Position numbers and translations under genes: made by a program. The notes below the pieces were generated by a model. It was not told where the DNA came from, ran no database searches, and was given only the letters and a program-made list of their open reading frames with translations. Source: an uncultured Acetatifactor sp. (GTDB lineage: Bacteria > Bacillota > Clostridia > Lachnospirales > Lachnospiraceae). From it: DNA of 20,025 nucleotides. Positions 7,482-14,897 of this stretch are shown here, piece by piece (the first letter of the stretch is position 1; each line of letters opens with the position of its first letter). Location: NCBI GenBank assembly GCA_934394665.1, contig CAKRRS010000048.1, positions 1 to 20,025 on the forward strand. The letters run 5' to 3'.

Positions 7482-8204
7482 CTACTCTGTTCCCACTTGT
7501 TGTCTTACTTCTTCCAGGGCAGACCGGCCGGAATCCGATTCTACTTTACCATCCTTGATTTTGATTACCCGCTTTGCCTGTGCCGCAATGTCATTATCGT
7601 GCGTAATCAGAATCACCGTTCTTCCCTCCCTGTGTAAGCCTTTCAGGATATCCATGATCTCCTTTGTTGAATTGGAATCCAGATTACCCGTCGGTTCATC
7701 CGCCAGGATCACCGGTGGTGCCTGTGCGATGGCTCTGGCGATTGCCACTCTCTGCTGCTGTCCTCCGGACATCTCGGAAGGTTTATGATTCATACGGTGT
7801 TCCAGCCCGACCTTTTTCAGAGCCTCCCTGGAAAGCTCCTGTCGTATTCCTTTCGCCACTCCCCGGTAAATCAGGGGTAATTCCACGTTTTCCACTGCAG
7901 TCAGATTGGGAATCAGATTAAATCCCTGAAAAATAAACCCGATCTCGCGATTCCTGATATCCGACAATTCGTCGTCAGAAAGTGCAGATACATCCTGCCC
8001 GTGCAGCCAGTATTCACCGCTTGTGGGAATATCCAGACATCCCAGCATATTCATCAGGGTGGATTTACCGCTTCCGGAATGTCCGATAATCGCTACAAAT
8101 TCCTGTTCCTCGATGGTCAGGCTGACATGATCCAGCGCCCGCACCTCATTTTCCCCCGGATTGTAGACTTTACACACGTCTTTGATTTCCACTAATGCAC
8201 TCAT
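7482..8204 (-). CDS. ABC exporter ATPase (MacB/LolD type)
   Basis: I take the start at 8204 ([10 protein letters not shown], 240 residues), preceded by GGCGGAG with about 7 bases spacing. The frame is open to an ATG at 8240, but neither upstream ATG has a ribosome site. All ABC motifs are intact: Walker [10 protein letters not shown] (41-49), Q-loop Q93, signature MSGGQQQR (145-152, Met replacing the usual Leu), Walker [10 protein letters not shown] (165-173), D-loop NLDS, and switch H202. It drives the permease and adaptor encoded downstream. Transcription comes from the strong promoter at 8266-8294. The C-terminus (after about residue 222) is a short polar tail. Lack of a nearby two-component system means the inducer cannot be guessed. 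Confidence 0.95.
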   Translation of the reverse strand: MSALVEIKDVCKVYNPGENEVRALDHVSLTIEEQEFVAIIGHSGSGKSTLMNMLGCLDIPTSGEYWLHGQDVSALSDDELSDIRNREIGFIFQGFNLIPNLTAVENVELPLIYRGVAKGIRQELSREALKKVGLEHRMNHKPSEMSGGQQQRVAIARAIAQAPPVILADEPTGNLDSNSTKEIMDILKGLHREGRTVILITHDNDIAAQAKRVIKIKDGKVESDSGRSALEEVRQQVGTE

Positions 8205-8265
8205 TCCATTACTCCGCCTCATTTCTTTGTCTGCATTCATTTATTTGTGTCATTGTACTGTTTGC

Positions 8266-8294
8266 ATAATACAATAGTCTTTATGAACTGTCAA
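8266..8294 (-). promoter_or_regulatory. Promoter of the exporter operon
   Basis: On the minus strand, perfect -35 TTGACA (8294-8289), 17-base spacer, -10 TATTAT (8271-8266). It gives a leader of roughly 55 bases before the ATG at 8204, supporting that start. It is divergent from the riboswitch promoter, about 90 bases away. Confidence 0.85.
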
Positions 8295-8384
8295 TCCTTT
8301 TATTCCTATGCAAAACAGGATCTTTGGATACTCTATCAGAGAAAACAGAATAAAAAGCTGTGAAAATTCTAAAGATTTTCTATA

Positions 8385-8413
8385 TTGACAATTTCTTCAC
8401 ATGGTGCTATATT
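8385..8413 (+). promoter_or_regulatory. Promoter of the FMN riboswitch-ribU unit
   Basis: Perfect -35 TTGACA (8385-8390), 17-base spacer and -10 TATATT (8408-8413). Transcription would start just before the aptamer begins at about 8430, as expected for a riboswitch leader. Confidence 0.87.
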
Positions 8414-8429
8414 CCTTTGCATAAGGTAA

Positions 8430-8566
8430 AGTTCTTCAGGGTTGGGTGTAATTCCCTACTGGCGGTGAAGGCGTAAGCTTACAGTCCGCGACCCACAGGT
8501 GCCTCACCTGTGGCTGATCCGGTGAAAATCCGGGACCAACAGTACAGTCTGGATGAAAGAAGAAGT
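8430..8566 (+). promoter_or_regulatory. FMN riboswitch (RFN element)
   Basis: The aptamer is recognisable from its conserved blocks in order: AGGGTTGGGTGTAATTCC (8438-8455), CTGGCGGTGAAGGC, AGTCCGCGAC, GGTGAAAATCCGGGACC, and AGTACAGTCTGGATGAAAG (8541-8559). The closing P1 helix pairs GTTCTTC (8431-8437) with GAAGAAG (8559-8565). A variable hairpin with CACAGGTGCCTCACCTGTG forms one arm. It senses flavin mononucleotide. The terminator that follows at 8593 indicates control by premature transcription termination, with high FMN turning off the riboflavin transporter gene ribU. Confidence 0.97.
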
Positions 8567-8592
8567 GTCACTTATGTTCTTTTTGTGATACC

Positions 8593-8627
8593 AAAGCCCC
8601 GGGATCTGATGTCCCGGGGCTTTTTTT
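8593..8627 (+). terminator. Riboswitch-controlled intrinsic terminator
   Basis: GCCCCGGGA (8596-8604) pairs perfectly with TCCCGGGGC (8612-8620) around a 7-base loop, and is followed by seven T. It lies 27 bases after the aptamer and 50 bases before ribU, so it is the off-state expression platform. Confidence 0.95.
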
Positions 8628-8677
8628 GAAGGCTTTCCTTGAAATTACTTATTTTTCTCATAGGAAGGAGTTCGAAA

Positions 8678-9415
8678 ATGAACAATTTAATGAAAACAGT
8701 AACTGAAAACGTAGCTTATGTTGTGATCTTTCTGGCAGTCATCGTAGGGTGTTTTTTGGTGGCAGTGGTACTGGAAAAGGCCGCACAGAAGAAAAACGGC
8801 GTGAATGAACCGATTTTTACTACCAGAAAGCTTGCTATGATCGGTATGTTCTCCGCGATTGCAATGATCCTGCATGTGCTTGATTTCCCTATCTTTTTTG
8901 CGCCGGGATTCTACAAAATGGACTTCAGCGAATTACCGGTTCTGATCGGTTCTTTCGCGTTTGGTCCGGTAGCCGGTGTCATGATGGAGTTCGTCAAGAT
9001 TCTATTGAAGCTGTGTGTGAAAGGCACTTCCACTGCTTTTATCGGAGATCTGGCCAATTTTGTCGTCGGCTGCAGTCTGATTCTGCCGGCTTCCGCAGTA
9101 TATTCTTTCAAAAAGACGAAGAAAAGTGCGATTATCGCATGTATCGCGGGTACTCTGGTGATGACAGTCTTCGGCACAGCATTTAATGCCGTTTATCTGC
9201 TTCCCGCTTTTTCCAAGTTCTACGGTATGCCTATGGAGGCAATCCTTGCAATGGGAACCGAGGTAAATCCGTTAGCAAAGGAAGGCAGCATTGTAAGTTT
9301 CGTGGTTGCCTGCGTTGCTCCCATGAATCTGATCAAAGGAACTTTGGTATCCGTTGTCACACTGCTGATTTACAAACCTTTAAGCCCGATCATTAAAACC
9401 GGACACAGGGGATAG
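8678..9415 (+). CDS. ribU: RibU, riboflavin-binding S component of an ECF transporter
   Basis: RibU binds riboflavin and is powered by the shared ECF module (EcfA, EcfA', EcfT), which is not in this window. The start at 8678 has an excellent AGGAAGGAG with 7 bases spacing; a TTG at 8639 in the same frame lies next to the terminator and is rejected. At 245 residues it is longer than most RibU (about 190-210). An extra N-terminal helix at about 12-32 and a charged linker (33-50) precede the canonical six-helix core. Core motifs include FYKMDFSELPVLIGSFAFGP (about 78-97) and GDLANF (123-128, where the family often has GEIADF). Control by the FMN riboswitch immediately upstream settles substrate with high confidence. 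Confidence 0.96.
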   Translation: MNNLMKTVTENVAYVVIFLAVIVGCFLVAVVLEKAAQKKNGVNEPIFTTRKLAMIGMFSAIAMILHVLDFPIFFAPGFYKMDFSELPVLIGSFAFGPVAGVMMEFVKILLKLCVKGTSTAFIGDLANFVVGCSLILPASAVYSFKKTKKSAIIACIAGTLVMTVFGTAFNAVYLLPAFSKFYGMPMEAILAMGTEVNPLAKEGSIVSFVVACVAPMNLIKGTLVSVVTLLIYKPLSPIIKTGHRG

Positions 9416-9447
9416 CTATCGATTCTTGTTATTAGAGCTGTTATGAT

Positions 9448-9495
9448 AAGAAAGAGGGATCGCATTTTACTGTGCAATCCCTCTTTCTTCTTATT
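9448..9495. terminator. Bidirectional terminator between ribU and tex
   Basis: Arms AAGAAAGAGGGAT, CGCA (9448-9464) and TGC, AATCCCTCTTTCTT (9473-9489) form a long A/T-flanked stem with an 8-base loop. T-rich sequence follows on the plus strand (CTTCTTATTATA) and, less so, on the minus strand. It sits between the converging ribU and tex genes. Confidence 0.85.
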
Positions 9496-9561
9496 ATATC
9501 ACAATTCGCATCTTCGATGCTTTCCGCTGCTTACGCAGCTATCGTGATCCAAATATCTTTT

Positions 9562-11964
9562 TTACTGCTTCTGGATCTTCATGGTCAGTCCGATCCGCTT
9601 TTTCGCCACATCCACAGTCAATACCTGCACATCCACGATATCGCCCACGCTGACTGCCTCGAGCGGATGCTTGATATAGCGGTCTGTAATCTGAGAGATG
9701 TGAACCAGTCCGTCCTGATGCACTCCGATATCTACAAATACACCAAAGTCAATCACATTGCGCACCGTTCCCTTTAGGATCATGCCGGGCTTTAAGTCCT
9801 TCATATCCAGTACGTCACTGCGCAGAATCGGCTTCGGCATATCGTCTCTTGGATCTCTGCCGGGCTTCTCCAGCTCTTTCAGAATATCCGTCAGCGTGAT
9901 CTCACCGATACCAAGTTCTTCTGCCAGAAGTTTCTTATTTTTAATACGTTTTTCCAGTCCGGAAATATCTTTTGCATCATTTACTGCATTTGCTGCATTG
10001 ACAGGCTTCTTCTTTGCAGAGTTCTCTGCGTCTGCCGCAAACGTCACACCGCCCATTGCCGCCGCCAGGGCTTTTCCCATTGCAGTATTCGTGTTATGCA
10101 CACGTACGCTCTTGTTCTTCTGCTCCTCACGTTTCTTCGGCGCGGTATCTGCACCGGTCTGTCCGGATGCCTGTCCTGCACTGCTCTTGCCGGAAGCCTT
10201 TTTCAAAGCCGCCTGCTTCTGTGCTTCCTTGATGTCATCCATGGTCAGCCCAAGCTTTGTCATAAGCTGTTCTGCTGCTTCGTAAGACTCAGGATGTACG
10301 CTGGTAGCATCCAGTGGATTCGTTCCATCCGGGATTTTCAGGAAACCCGCACACTGTTCGTACGCTTTGGGGCCTAACTTCGGCACCTTCAACAACTGCT
10401 TTCTGTTTGCAAAACGCCCGTTATTTTCTCTGTAATCGACAATATTTTTGGCAATCGTCTTGTTGATACCGGAGACATATTCCAAGAGAGATGCGGATGC
10501 GGTATTCAGATCCACACCCACCTTATTTACGCTGTCCTCTACGACACCGTTCAGGGCATCACTCAGTTTCTTCTGGTTCATATCATGCTGGTACTGGCCG
10601 ACACCGATGGACTTCGGATCGATCTTTACCAGTTCTGCCAGCGGATCCTGCAGTCTTCTGGCGATGGATGCAGCACTTCGCTGTCCTACATCAAAATTCG
10701 GGAACTCTTCCGTTGCCAGCTTACTTGCGGAATATACGGAAGCACCGGCTTCGTTGACGATCACGTACTGTACCGGGCGATCCAGCTCTTTCAACAGTTC
10801 TACGATCACCTGCTCGGATTCTCTGGAAGCCGTACCGTTTCCTACGGAAATCAAGTCGACCTTATATTTTTTGATCAGTTTCTTCAGCTCTGCTTTGGAT
10901 GCTTCCACTTTATTCTGGGGTGCGGTAGGATAGATCACCTTGGTATCGAGTACTTTTCCGGTCGCATCGACTACCGCCAGCTTACAGCCGGTACGGAACG
11001 CCGGATCCCAGCCCAGTACCACTTTACCGGCGATGGGCGGCTGTAACAACAGCTGTTCCAGATTCTTGCCGAAGACATTGATAGCGCCGTCCTCTGCTTT
11101 TTCCGTCAGGTCATTGCGGATCTCCCTTTCAATAGCAGGTGCTATTAAACGATCATAGCTGTCTTCCACTGCAGCACGGATCACCGGAGCCGTATATTCG
11201 TTTTCCTTCGTGAGCAGCTTCTTCTCAAGGTAGCGGAGAATCCTCTCTTCCGGTGCATTCACTTTTACAGTCAATATTTTCTCCGCCTCTCCGCGGTTCA
11301 ATGCCAGTACTCTGTGACCGGCAATCTTTTTCACCGGTTCTTCAAAGTTATAGTACATCTCGTATACACTCTGGGCTTTTTCGTCCTTGGCCGTACTTGT
11401 GACAATGCCTTCCTCTACGGTAATATCACGGATATAGCGTCTGTGATCCGCATCATCGGAGATCATCTCGGCAATGATATCCTGTGCTCCCTGCAAGGCT
11501 TCCTCCGGGGTCTTTACTTCTTTTTCCGCAGATACATATTTTGCCGCCTCAGTAAGCACCGGCTCTGTGGCATCCTGGCGAAGAATATATTCTGCCAGGG
11601 GCTCCAGTCCTTTTTCTTTCGCAATGCCGGCACGGGTCTTTCTTTTAGGGCGGTAAGGGCGATACAGATCCTCTACCACGACCAGTGTCTGGGCAGCCAG
11701 AATCTTTTCCTTCAGCTCATCCGTGAGTTTTCCCTGCTCCTCGATACTTTTCAGTACCTGTTCCTTTTTATCTTCCAGACTTCTCAGATAGGTCAGTCTC
11801 TCGCCTAAGTTACGCAGCTGCTCATCATTCAGCGATCCGGTGACTTCCTTACGATACCGGGAGATAAAGGGAATAGTATTCCCCTCATCGATCAGCCTGA
11901 CCGCAGCTTCCACCTGCCATTTTTCTACCTGAAGTTCTTCTTTGATTTTCTGTATAATATCCAT
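9562..11964 (-). CDS. tex: Tex-family RNA-binding transcription accessory protein
   Basis: Tex is a cytoplasmic nucleic-acid-binding protein of the Spt6-like family. The 800-residue product starts at the ATG at 11964, which has GGAGG 4 bases upstream; 14 further codons to 12006 are open but lack a site. Domains in order: N-terminal helical region with FISRYRKEVTG (about 33-43); LYRPYRPKRKTRA (100-112); YqgF-like RNase H fold from GWDPAFRTGCKLAVVD (318-333) to about 440; helix-hairpin-helix region (about 480-560); C-terminal S1 domain (about 722-797, with GMILKGTVRNVIDFGVFVDIG). Between them, about residues 588-668 form a low-complexity Ala/Lys/Asn/Ser-rich insertion not seen in typical Tex. 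A dedicated promoter lies upstream; it is probably monocistronic. Confidence 0.96.
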   Translation of the reverse strand: MDIIQKIKEELQVEKWQVEAAVRLIDEGNTIPFISRYRKEVTGSLNDEQLRNLGERLTYLRSLEDKKEQVLKSIEEQGKLTDELKEKILAAQTLVVVEDLYRPYRPKRKTRAGIAKEKGLEPLAEYILRQDATEPVLTEAAKYVSAEKEVKTPEEALQGAQDIIAEMISDDADHRRYIRDITVEEGIVTSTAKDEKAQSVYEMYYNFEEPVKKIAGHRVLALNRGEAEKILTVKVNAPEERILRYLEKKLLTKENEYTAPVIRAAVEDSYDRLIAPAIEREIRNDLTEKAEDGAINVFGKNLEQLLLQPPIAGKVVLGWDPAFRTGCKLAVVDATGKVLDTKVIYPTAPQNKVEASKAELKKLIKKYKVDLISVGNGTASRESEQVIVELLKELDRPVQYVIVNEAGASVYSASKLATEEFPNFDVGQRSAASIARRLQDPLAELVKIDPKSIGVGQYQHDMNQKKLSDALNGVVEDSVNKVGVDLNTASASLLEYVSGINKTIAKNIVDYRENNGRFANRKQLLKVPKLGPKAYEQCAGFLKIPDGTNPLDATSVHPESYEAAEQLMTKLGLTMDDIKEAQKQAALKKASGKSSAGQASGQTGADTAPKKREEQKNKSVRVHNTNTAMGKALAAAMGGVTFAADAENSAKKKPVNAANAVNDAKDISGLEKRIKNKKLLAEELGIGEITLTDILKELEKPGRDPRDDMPKPILRSDVLDMKDLKPGMILKGTVRNVIDFGVFVDIGVHQDGLVHISQITDRYIKHPLEAVSVGDIVDVQVLTVDVAKKRIGLTMKIQKQ

Positions 11965-12065
11965 AGTTCCTCCATTCGGCGCTTGCCTTCCTGCTTTGTA
12001 AACCATTCAAAATCTCATTCACAGAACCATATTTTCATGATCCGACTCTGAATAGTTACCAAATT

Positions 12066-12094
12066 ATTATACTGGAATCCGGAAGATTTCTCAA
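12066..12094 (-). promoter_or_regulatory. Promoter of tex
   Basis: On the minus strand, -35 TTGAGA (12094-12089), 17-base spacer, perfect -10 TATAAT (12071-12066). The tex ATG at 11964 is about 95 bases beyond the expected transcription start. Confidence 0.82.
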
Positions 12095-12140
12095 TGTTTA
12101 AAATTGTTTCATCTGTTTTTCATTCTTATTTCATTGCTTA

Positions 12141-12171
12141 ATGACACAAAAAATGTTACAGTACTTATTAT
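12141..12171 (+). promoter_or_regulatory. Possible promoter of the DUF4190-like gene
   Basis: A -10 TATTAT (12166-12171) with a candidate -35 ATGACA (12141-12146) at 19 bases, longer than ideal. It is divergent from the tex promoter and 50 bases ahead of the start codon at 12223. The weak spacing keeps confidence low. Confidence 0.4.
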
Positions 12172-12206
12172 GAGTGAAACGTATCAAAAGCATGTCTATT
12201 TCACTC
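12172..12206 (+). repeat. Inverted repeat in the leader of the DUF4190-like gene
   Basis: Perfect 8-base arms GAGTGAAA (12172-12179) and TTTCACTC (12199-12206), separated by 19 bases, lie directly after the possible -10 and before the ribosome site. This could be a leader hairpin or a regulator site. There is no T-run after it. Confidence 0.45.
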
Positions 12207-12222
12207 GGAAATGAGGATTCTT

Positions 12223-12603
12223 ATGGATTATTATCAGAATCAGAATAACGAAATGAACCAGAATATGCCGCAGGAGAATCCACGCTACAGGGGCTTGTCC
12301 ATTGCTTCCATGGTATGTGGAATCTGTTCCCTGGTCATGTGCTGCACCGGTATATTGTCAATTTCCACAGGCGCTCTCGGCATCCTGTTTGCCCTGTTGA
12401 CCAGAAAATCCGGACAGCGCATGAATACTATGTGTGTCACCGGCATCTGGCTGTCCTGTGTGGGACTTGCCCTTGGTATTTTCATCACTGTCAGCAGCAT
12501 GATCACCGTATTCACCGATCCTGCTTATTATAATATGCTGGATCAGATGTATCAGCAGATGTACGGTGTCGGTATCGACGAATTCTGGCAGTCTTATATG
12601 TAA
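12223..12603 (+). CDS. Small two-helix membrane protein (DUF4190-like)
   Basis: The 126-residue product has a polar Asn/Gln-rich N-terminus (1-22), two hydrophobic helical segments at about 25-58 and 70-95 in the DUF4190 style (LSIASMVCGICSLV, then GALGILFALLTRKSGQRMN), and a short C-terminal tail rich in Tyr, Met and Gln. No catalytic motif is visible. The start at 12223 has GAGG 6 bases upstream; an ATG four codons earlier lacks a site. It is followed after 203 bases by the DUF975 gene on the same strand, and both are integral membrane proteins of unknown role. DUF4190 assignment is by sequence pattern from memory. Confidence 0.75.
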   Translation: MDYYQNQNNEMNQNMPQENPRYRGLSIASMVCGICSLVMCCTGILSISTGALGILFALLTRKSGQRMNTMCVTGIWLSCVGLALGIFITVSSMITVFTDPAYYNMLDQMYQQMYGVGIDEFWQSYM

Positions 12604-12740
12604 GGATATGGAAGGAGCCGCCTTTTCTTATTTGTGTAGTTCATTTATCGTGCTGCTCAAATACGGTATTTAACATATCCTATTTTCATTTTACGGAATA
12701 CAACAGAGTTCCTCACAGCACACAGGAGGAATTCAGCCGA
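12604..12740 (+). other. Intergenic leader between the DUF4190-like and DUF975 genes
   Basis: No convincing promoter is visible. A weak short hairpin right after the stop (GAAGG against CCTTTTC, 12611-12625) could attenuate transcription but lacks a good stem. The notable element is at the end: GAGTTCCTC (12706-12714) can pair with GAGGAATTC (12726-12734), burying the AGGAGG at 12724-12729. Confidence 0.4.
12706..12734 (+). promoter_or_regulatory. Predicted hairpin covering an AGGAGG ribosome site
   Basis: Nine-base arms GAGTTCCTC and GAGGAATTC pair completely if one G-U wobble is allowed, with an 11-base loop. The right arm contains most of the AGGAGG serving the small ORF at 12741. The left arm could alternatively pair with GAGGAATT at 12796-12803, the ribosome site of the DUF975 gene. 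Confidence 0.4.
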
Positions 12741-12797
12741 ATGCAGAACCTGTCTAAATCTGACCGTTCCATTTTTTATGATTGTGTGCAGAAATGA
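12741..12797 (+). CDS. Possible 18-residue leader ORF
   Basis: An ATG at 12741 follows a perfect AGGAGG (about 11 bases upstream) and reads MQNLSKSDRSIFYDCVQK before a TGA. That stop (12795-12797) overlaps the ribosome site of the DUF975 gene (TGAGGA), so its translation could affect the next gene. It is in the same frame as the DUF975 gene but separated by this stop. There is no recognisable similarity; it could be a regulatory leader peptide, a small protein, or chance. The strength of the ribosome site is the main support. Confidence 0.35.
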   Translation: MQNLSKSDRSIFYDCVQK

Positions 12798-12806
12798 GGA
12801 ATTTCC

Positions 12807-13565
12807 ATGGTACAATATACATCCAGATCTCAGCTAAAAGATCACGCCCGTGACAAAATGGCCGGGCAATACGGTAATGCCATTTTAATGTCCATCTGTG
12901 AAGGATTGATCACTTTTTCACTGACTTTTGCCGTCAGCATGGTTTTCACCATGATCTCTACGATTCAGATTCTGATGGGTGGCAGCGGTGAATCAAGTCT
13001 TGCAGAATTTCTGCTGCTTACACTGTGCACCACGGTCTGTTCCGTGTTCACAGGGATCTTCCGTACCGGTACTACACTGTTCTATCTGAATCTGTCCTGC
13101 GGACGACCGGCTACGGTATCCAATCTGTTCTACGGATATAAATATATGTTCAAGAAGTCACTGACCATTTCCGCAGTGGTCATCCTGCTGAATGCCGTAT
13201 GTTCTCTTCCTTATGAGATCTGTTATTTTCTCATGGGAAAAAGCACCGATAAGGTTCCGCTGGCACTGCTGTGTATCGCCTTCATCATCATTGGCATGTG
13301 CGTATACCTGCCGATTGCATTCGGGTTATCCCAGTCCTTCTACCTGTTACTGGATTTTCCCCGGTACAGTGCATCGGAAATCATGAAACTGAGCTTCCGT
13401 ATCATGAAGGGACATAAATGGGAACTGTTCTGCCTGCGCCTGAGCTTTATTCCCATGTATCTGCTGGGATTGTTGAGTTTCGGTATCGGTAACCTCTGGG
13501 TAAAAGCTTACCAGAGCACGACCTGCTCGCTGTATTTCTTGGATCTGATGCAGGAGGAGCATTGA
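12807..13565 (+). CDS. DUF975-family integral membrane protein
   Basis: The 252-residue protein begins with the family-typical short amphipathic stretch SRSQLKDHARDKMAGQYGNA, then hydrophobic segments at about 25-55, 68-92, 118-142, 150-182 and 205-230. The best-conserved block is GHKWELFCLRLSFIPMYLLG with FGIGNLWVKAYQSTT (about 202-239), which matches DUF975. The function of the family is unknown. The ribosome site is GAGGA with 6 bases spacing, overlapping the stop of a possible small ORF. It ends just ahead of a bidirectional terminator shared with prfB. Confidence 0.88.
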   Translation: MVQYTSRSQLKDHARDKMAGQYGNAILMSICEGLITFSLTFAVSMVFTMISTIQILMGGSGESSLAEFLLLTLCTTVCSVFTGIFRTGTTLFYLNLSCGRPATVSNLFYGYKYMFKKSLTISAVVILLNAVCSLPYEICYFLMGKSTDKVPLALLCIAFIIIGMCVYLPIAFGLSQSFYLLLDFPRYSASEIMKLSFRIMKGHKWELFCLRLSFIPMYLLGLLSFGIGNLWVKAYQSTTCSLYFLDLMQEEH

Positions 13566-13587
13566 CAAAGGAAGACAGGCAACAAAA

Positions 13588-13642
13588 AAGACAGTGCTTT
13601 GAGTGGAAACCGCTGTGAATTTCCATTTCCCTGCACTGTCTT
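13588..13642. terminator. Bidirectional terminator between the DUF975 gene and prfB
   Basis: Perfect 10-base arms AAGACAGTGC (13588-13597) and GCACTGTCTT (13633-13642) enclose a 35-base loop in which GGAAA and TTTCC can form a second stem. T-runs lie on both sides (TTATTTTTG on the plus strand, CTTTTTTG on the minus strand). Confidence 0.85.
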
Positions 13643-13662
13643 ATTTTTGTGCCTGTATTCGA

Positions 13663-14791
13663 CTATGCTTCTGTTTTCTTATCCCCTTGTACGCTGATCC
13701 ACTTCAGATAGCCATTGATGAAGATATCGAGGCCGCCGTCCAGTACTGCGTCCACGTTACCGGTCTCCACATCGGTACGGTGATCCTTGACCAGTGTGTA
13801 CGGTTGTAATACATAAGAACGGATCTGGTTGCCCCAGCCGATCTCTTTGACCTCGCCGCGGATATCTGACAGCTTCTCTACATTGGCTTCCTGTTTCAGC
13901 AGATACAGTTTGGCTTTCAGCATCTGCATTGCCTTGTCCTTGTTCTGGAACTGGCTTCGTTCGTTCTGACACTGTACCACGGTTCCTGTCGGGATATGGG
14001 TGATGCGGATAGCGGAAGAGGTCTTGTTGATATGCTGACCACCGGCACCGCTGCTTCGGTAGGTGTCGATACGCAGATCCTTTTCATCGATCTCTACATC
14101 CAGGTCTTCTTCGATATCCGGCATAACATCCAGGGATACAAAAGAGGTCTGCCGCTTGCCCTGTGCATTAAAAGGAGAGATACGCACCAGACGATGCACA
14201 CCCTTCTCGGACTTCAGATATCCATAAGCATTCACACCGTTGACCTGGAAAGTCACCGACTTGATACCGGCTTCATCACCGTCCAGATAATCCAGCACTT
14301 CCACAGTGAATCCCTTGCGTTCTGCCCAACGGGTATACATACGATACAGCATACCGCACCAGTCGCAGCTCTCGGTACCGCCGGCACCGGCATTGAGCTT
14401 CAGGATGGCATTGTTCTTGTCATATTCTCCGGACAACAGCGTACTGATACGCAGTTCATCAAATTCTTTGATAAACTCGTCCAGTTCTCCCCGGATCTCC
14501 GGGATCAGGGACGCATCGTTCTCCTCATATCCCATATCGATCAGGGTCAGGATATCGTCATACTGTGTGGAAAGCTTATCACACTCTCCCACAGTATCCT
14601 TCATGTTTTTCAGTTCTTTCATTTTCTGATTGGAACGCTCCGGGTCATCCCAGAATCCGGGAGCCTCCATCTCACGTTCCATTTCTTCGATTCGCTTGAC
14701 CTTATTAGCGAGGTCAAAGTGAATCCCTCACTTCCGCTAAAGGTGTTTCGTAGGACAGGATTTCTGTCTTCATCTGATCTAATTCAACCAC
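13663..14791 (-). CDS. prfB: Peptide chain release factor 2, with programmed +1 frameshift
   Basis: RF2 ends translation at UGA and UAA. The gene is split into two frames: 25 codons from a GTG start at 14791 (MVELDQMKTEILSYET, then PLAEVRDSL) end in an in-frame TGA at 14716-14714. Reading resumes in the +1 frame from GAC at 14715 (DLANKVKRIEE, then MEREMEAPGFWDDPE) to the stop at 13663. The joined product is 375 residues. The stop-recognition tripeptide SPF is at 205-207 and the catalytic GGQ at 250-252, the same numbers as in E. coli RF2, which confirms the join. The position before GSGAGGQ-type loop (246) is Ser. An in-frame TAA directly precedes the GTG, fixing the start; its ribosome site is weak (GGGTG). 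It follows secA by 106 bases and is probably co-transcribed. Confidence 0.96.
14713..14728 (-). promoter_or_regulatory. Autoregulatory +1 frameshift site of prfB
   Basis: The minus strand reads AGG GAT TCA CTT TGA C. CTT TGA C is the canonical slippery stop; ribosomes pausing at TGA when RF2 is scarce shift +1 from CUU to UUU. The upstream Shine-Dalgarno-like stimulator is AGGG, 5 bases from CTT, rather than the AGGGGG at 3 bases of E. coli. Confidence 0.93.
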
Positions 14792-14897
14792 TTAACGTCA
14801 CCCACTTTCTGATTTTATTTCTGATTTTAATTTTATTCTGCTGCAGTTGATACAGCTGTCGATAATTAGCCGGACTTTTAAATTTGCCGGATTCTCG

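Noticed and set aside
8639..8677. TTG start adding 13 codons to ribU
   Set aside because: It lies only 12 bases after the riboswitch terminator T-run and has no ribosome site, whereas the ATG at 8678 has AGGAAGGAG.
13663..14791. prfB as a frameshifted pseudogene
   Set aside because: The in-frame TGA sits in the exact conserved CTT TGA C context, and both halves are intact, so it is programmed frameshifting and not decay.
13996..14850. 284-codon plus-strand frame opposite prfB
   Set aside because: Antisense shadow of prfB with no ribosome site or recognisable motif.
14792..14897. Terminator between secA and prfB
   Set aside because: Only short CCGG elements and ACAGCTGT are present; there is no stable stem followed by T-run, so co-transcription is more likely.
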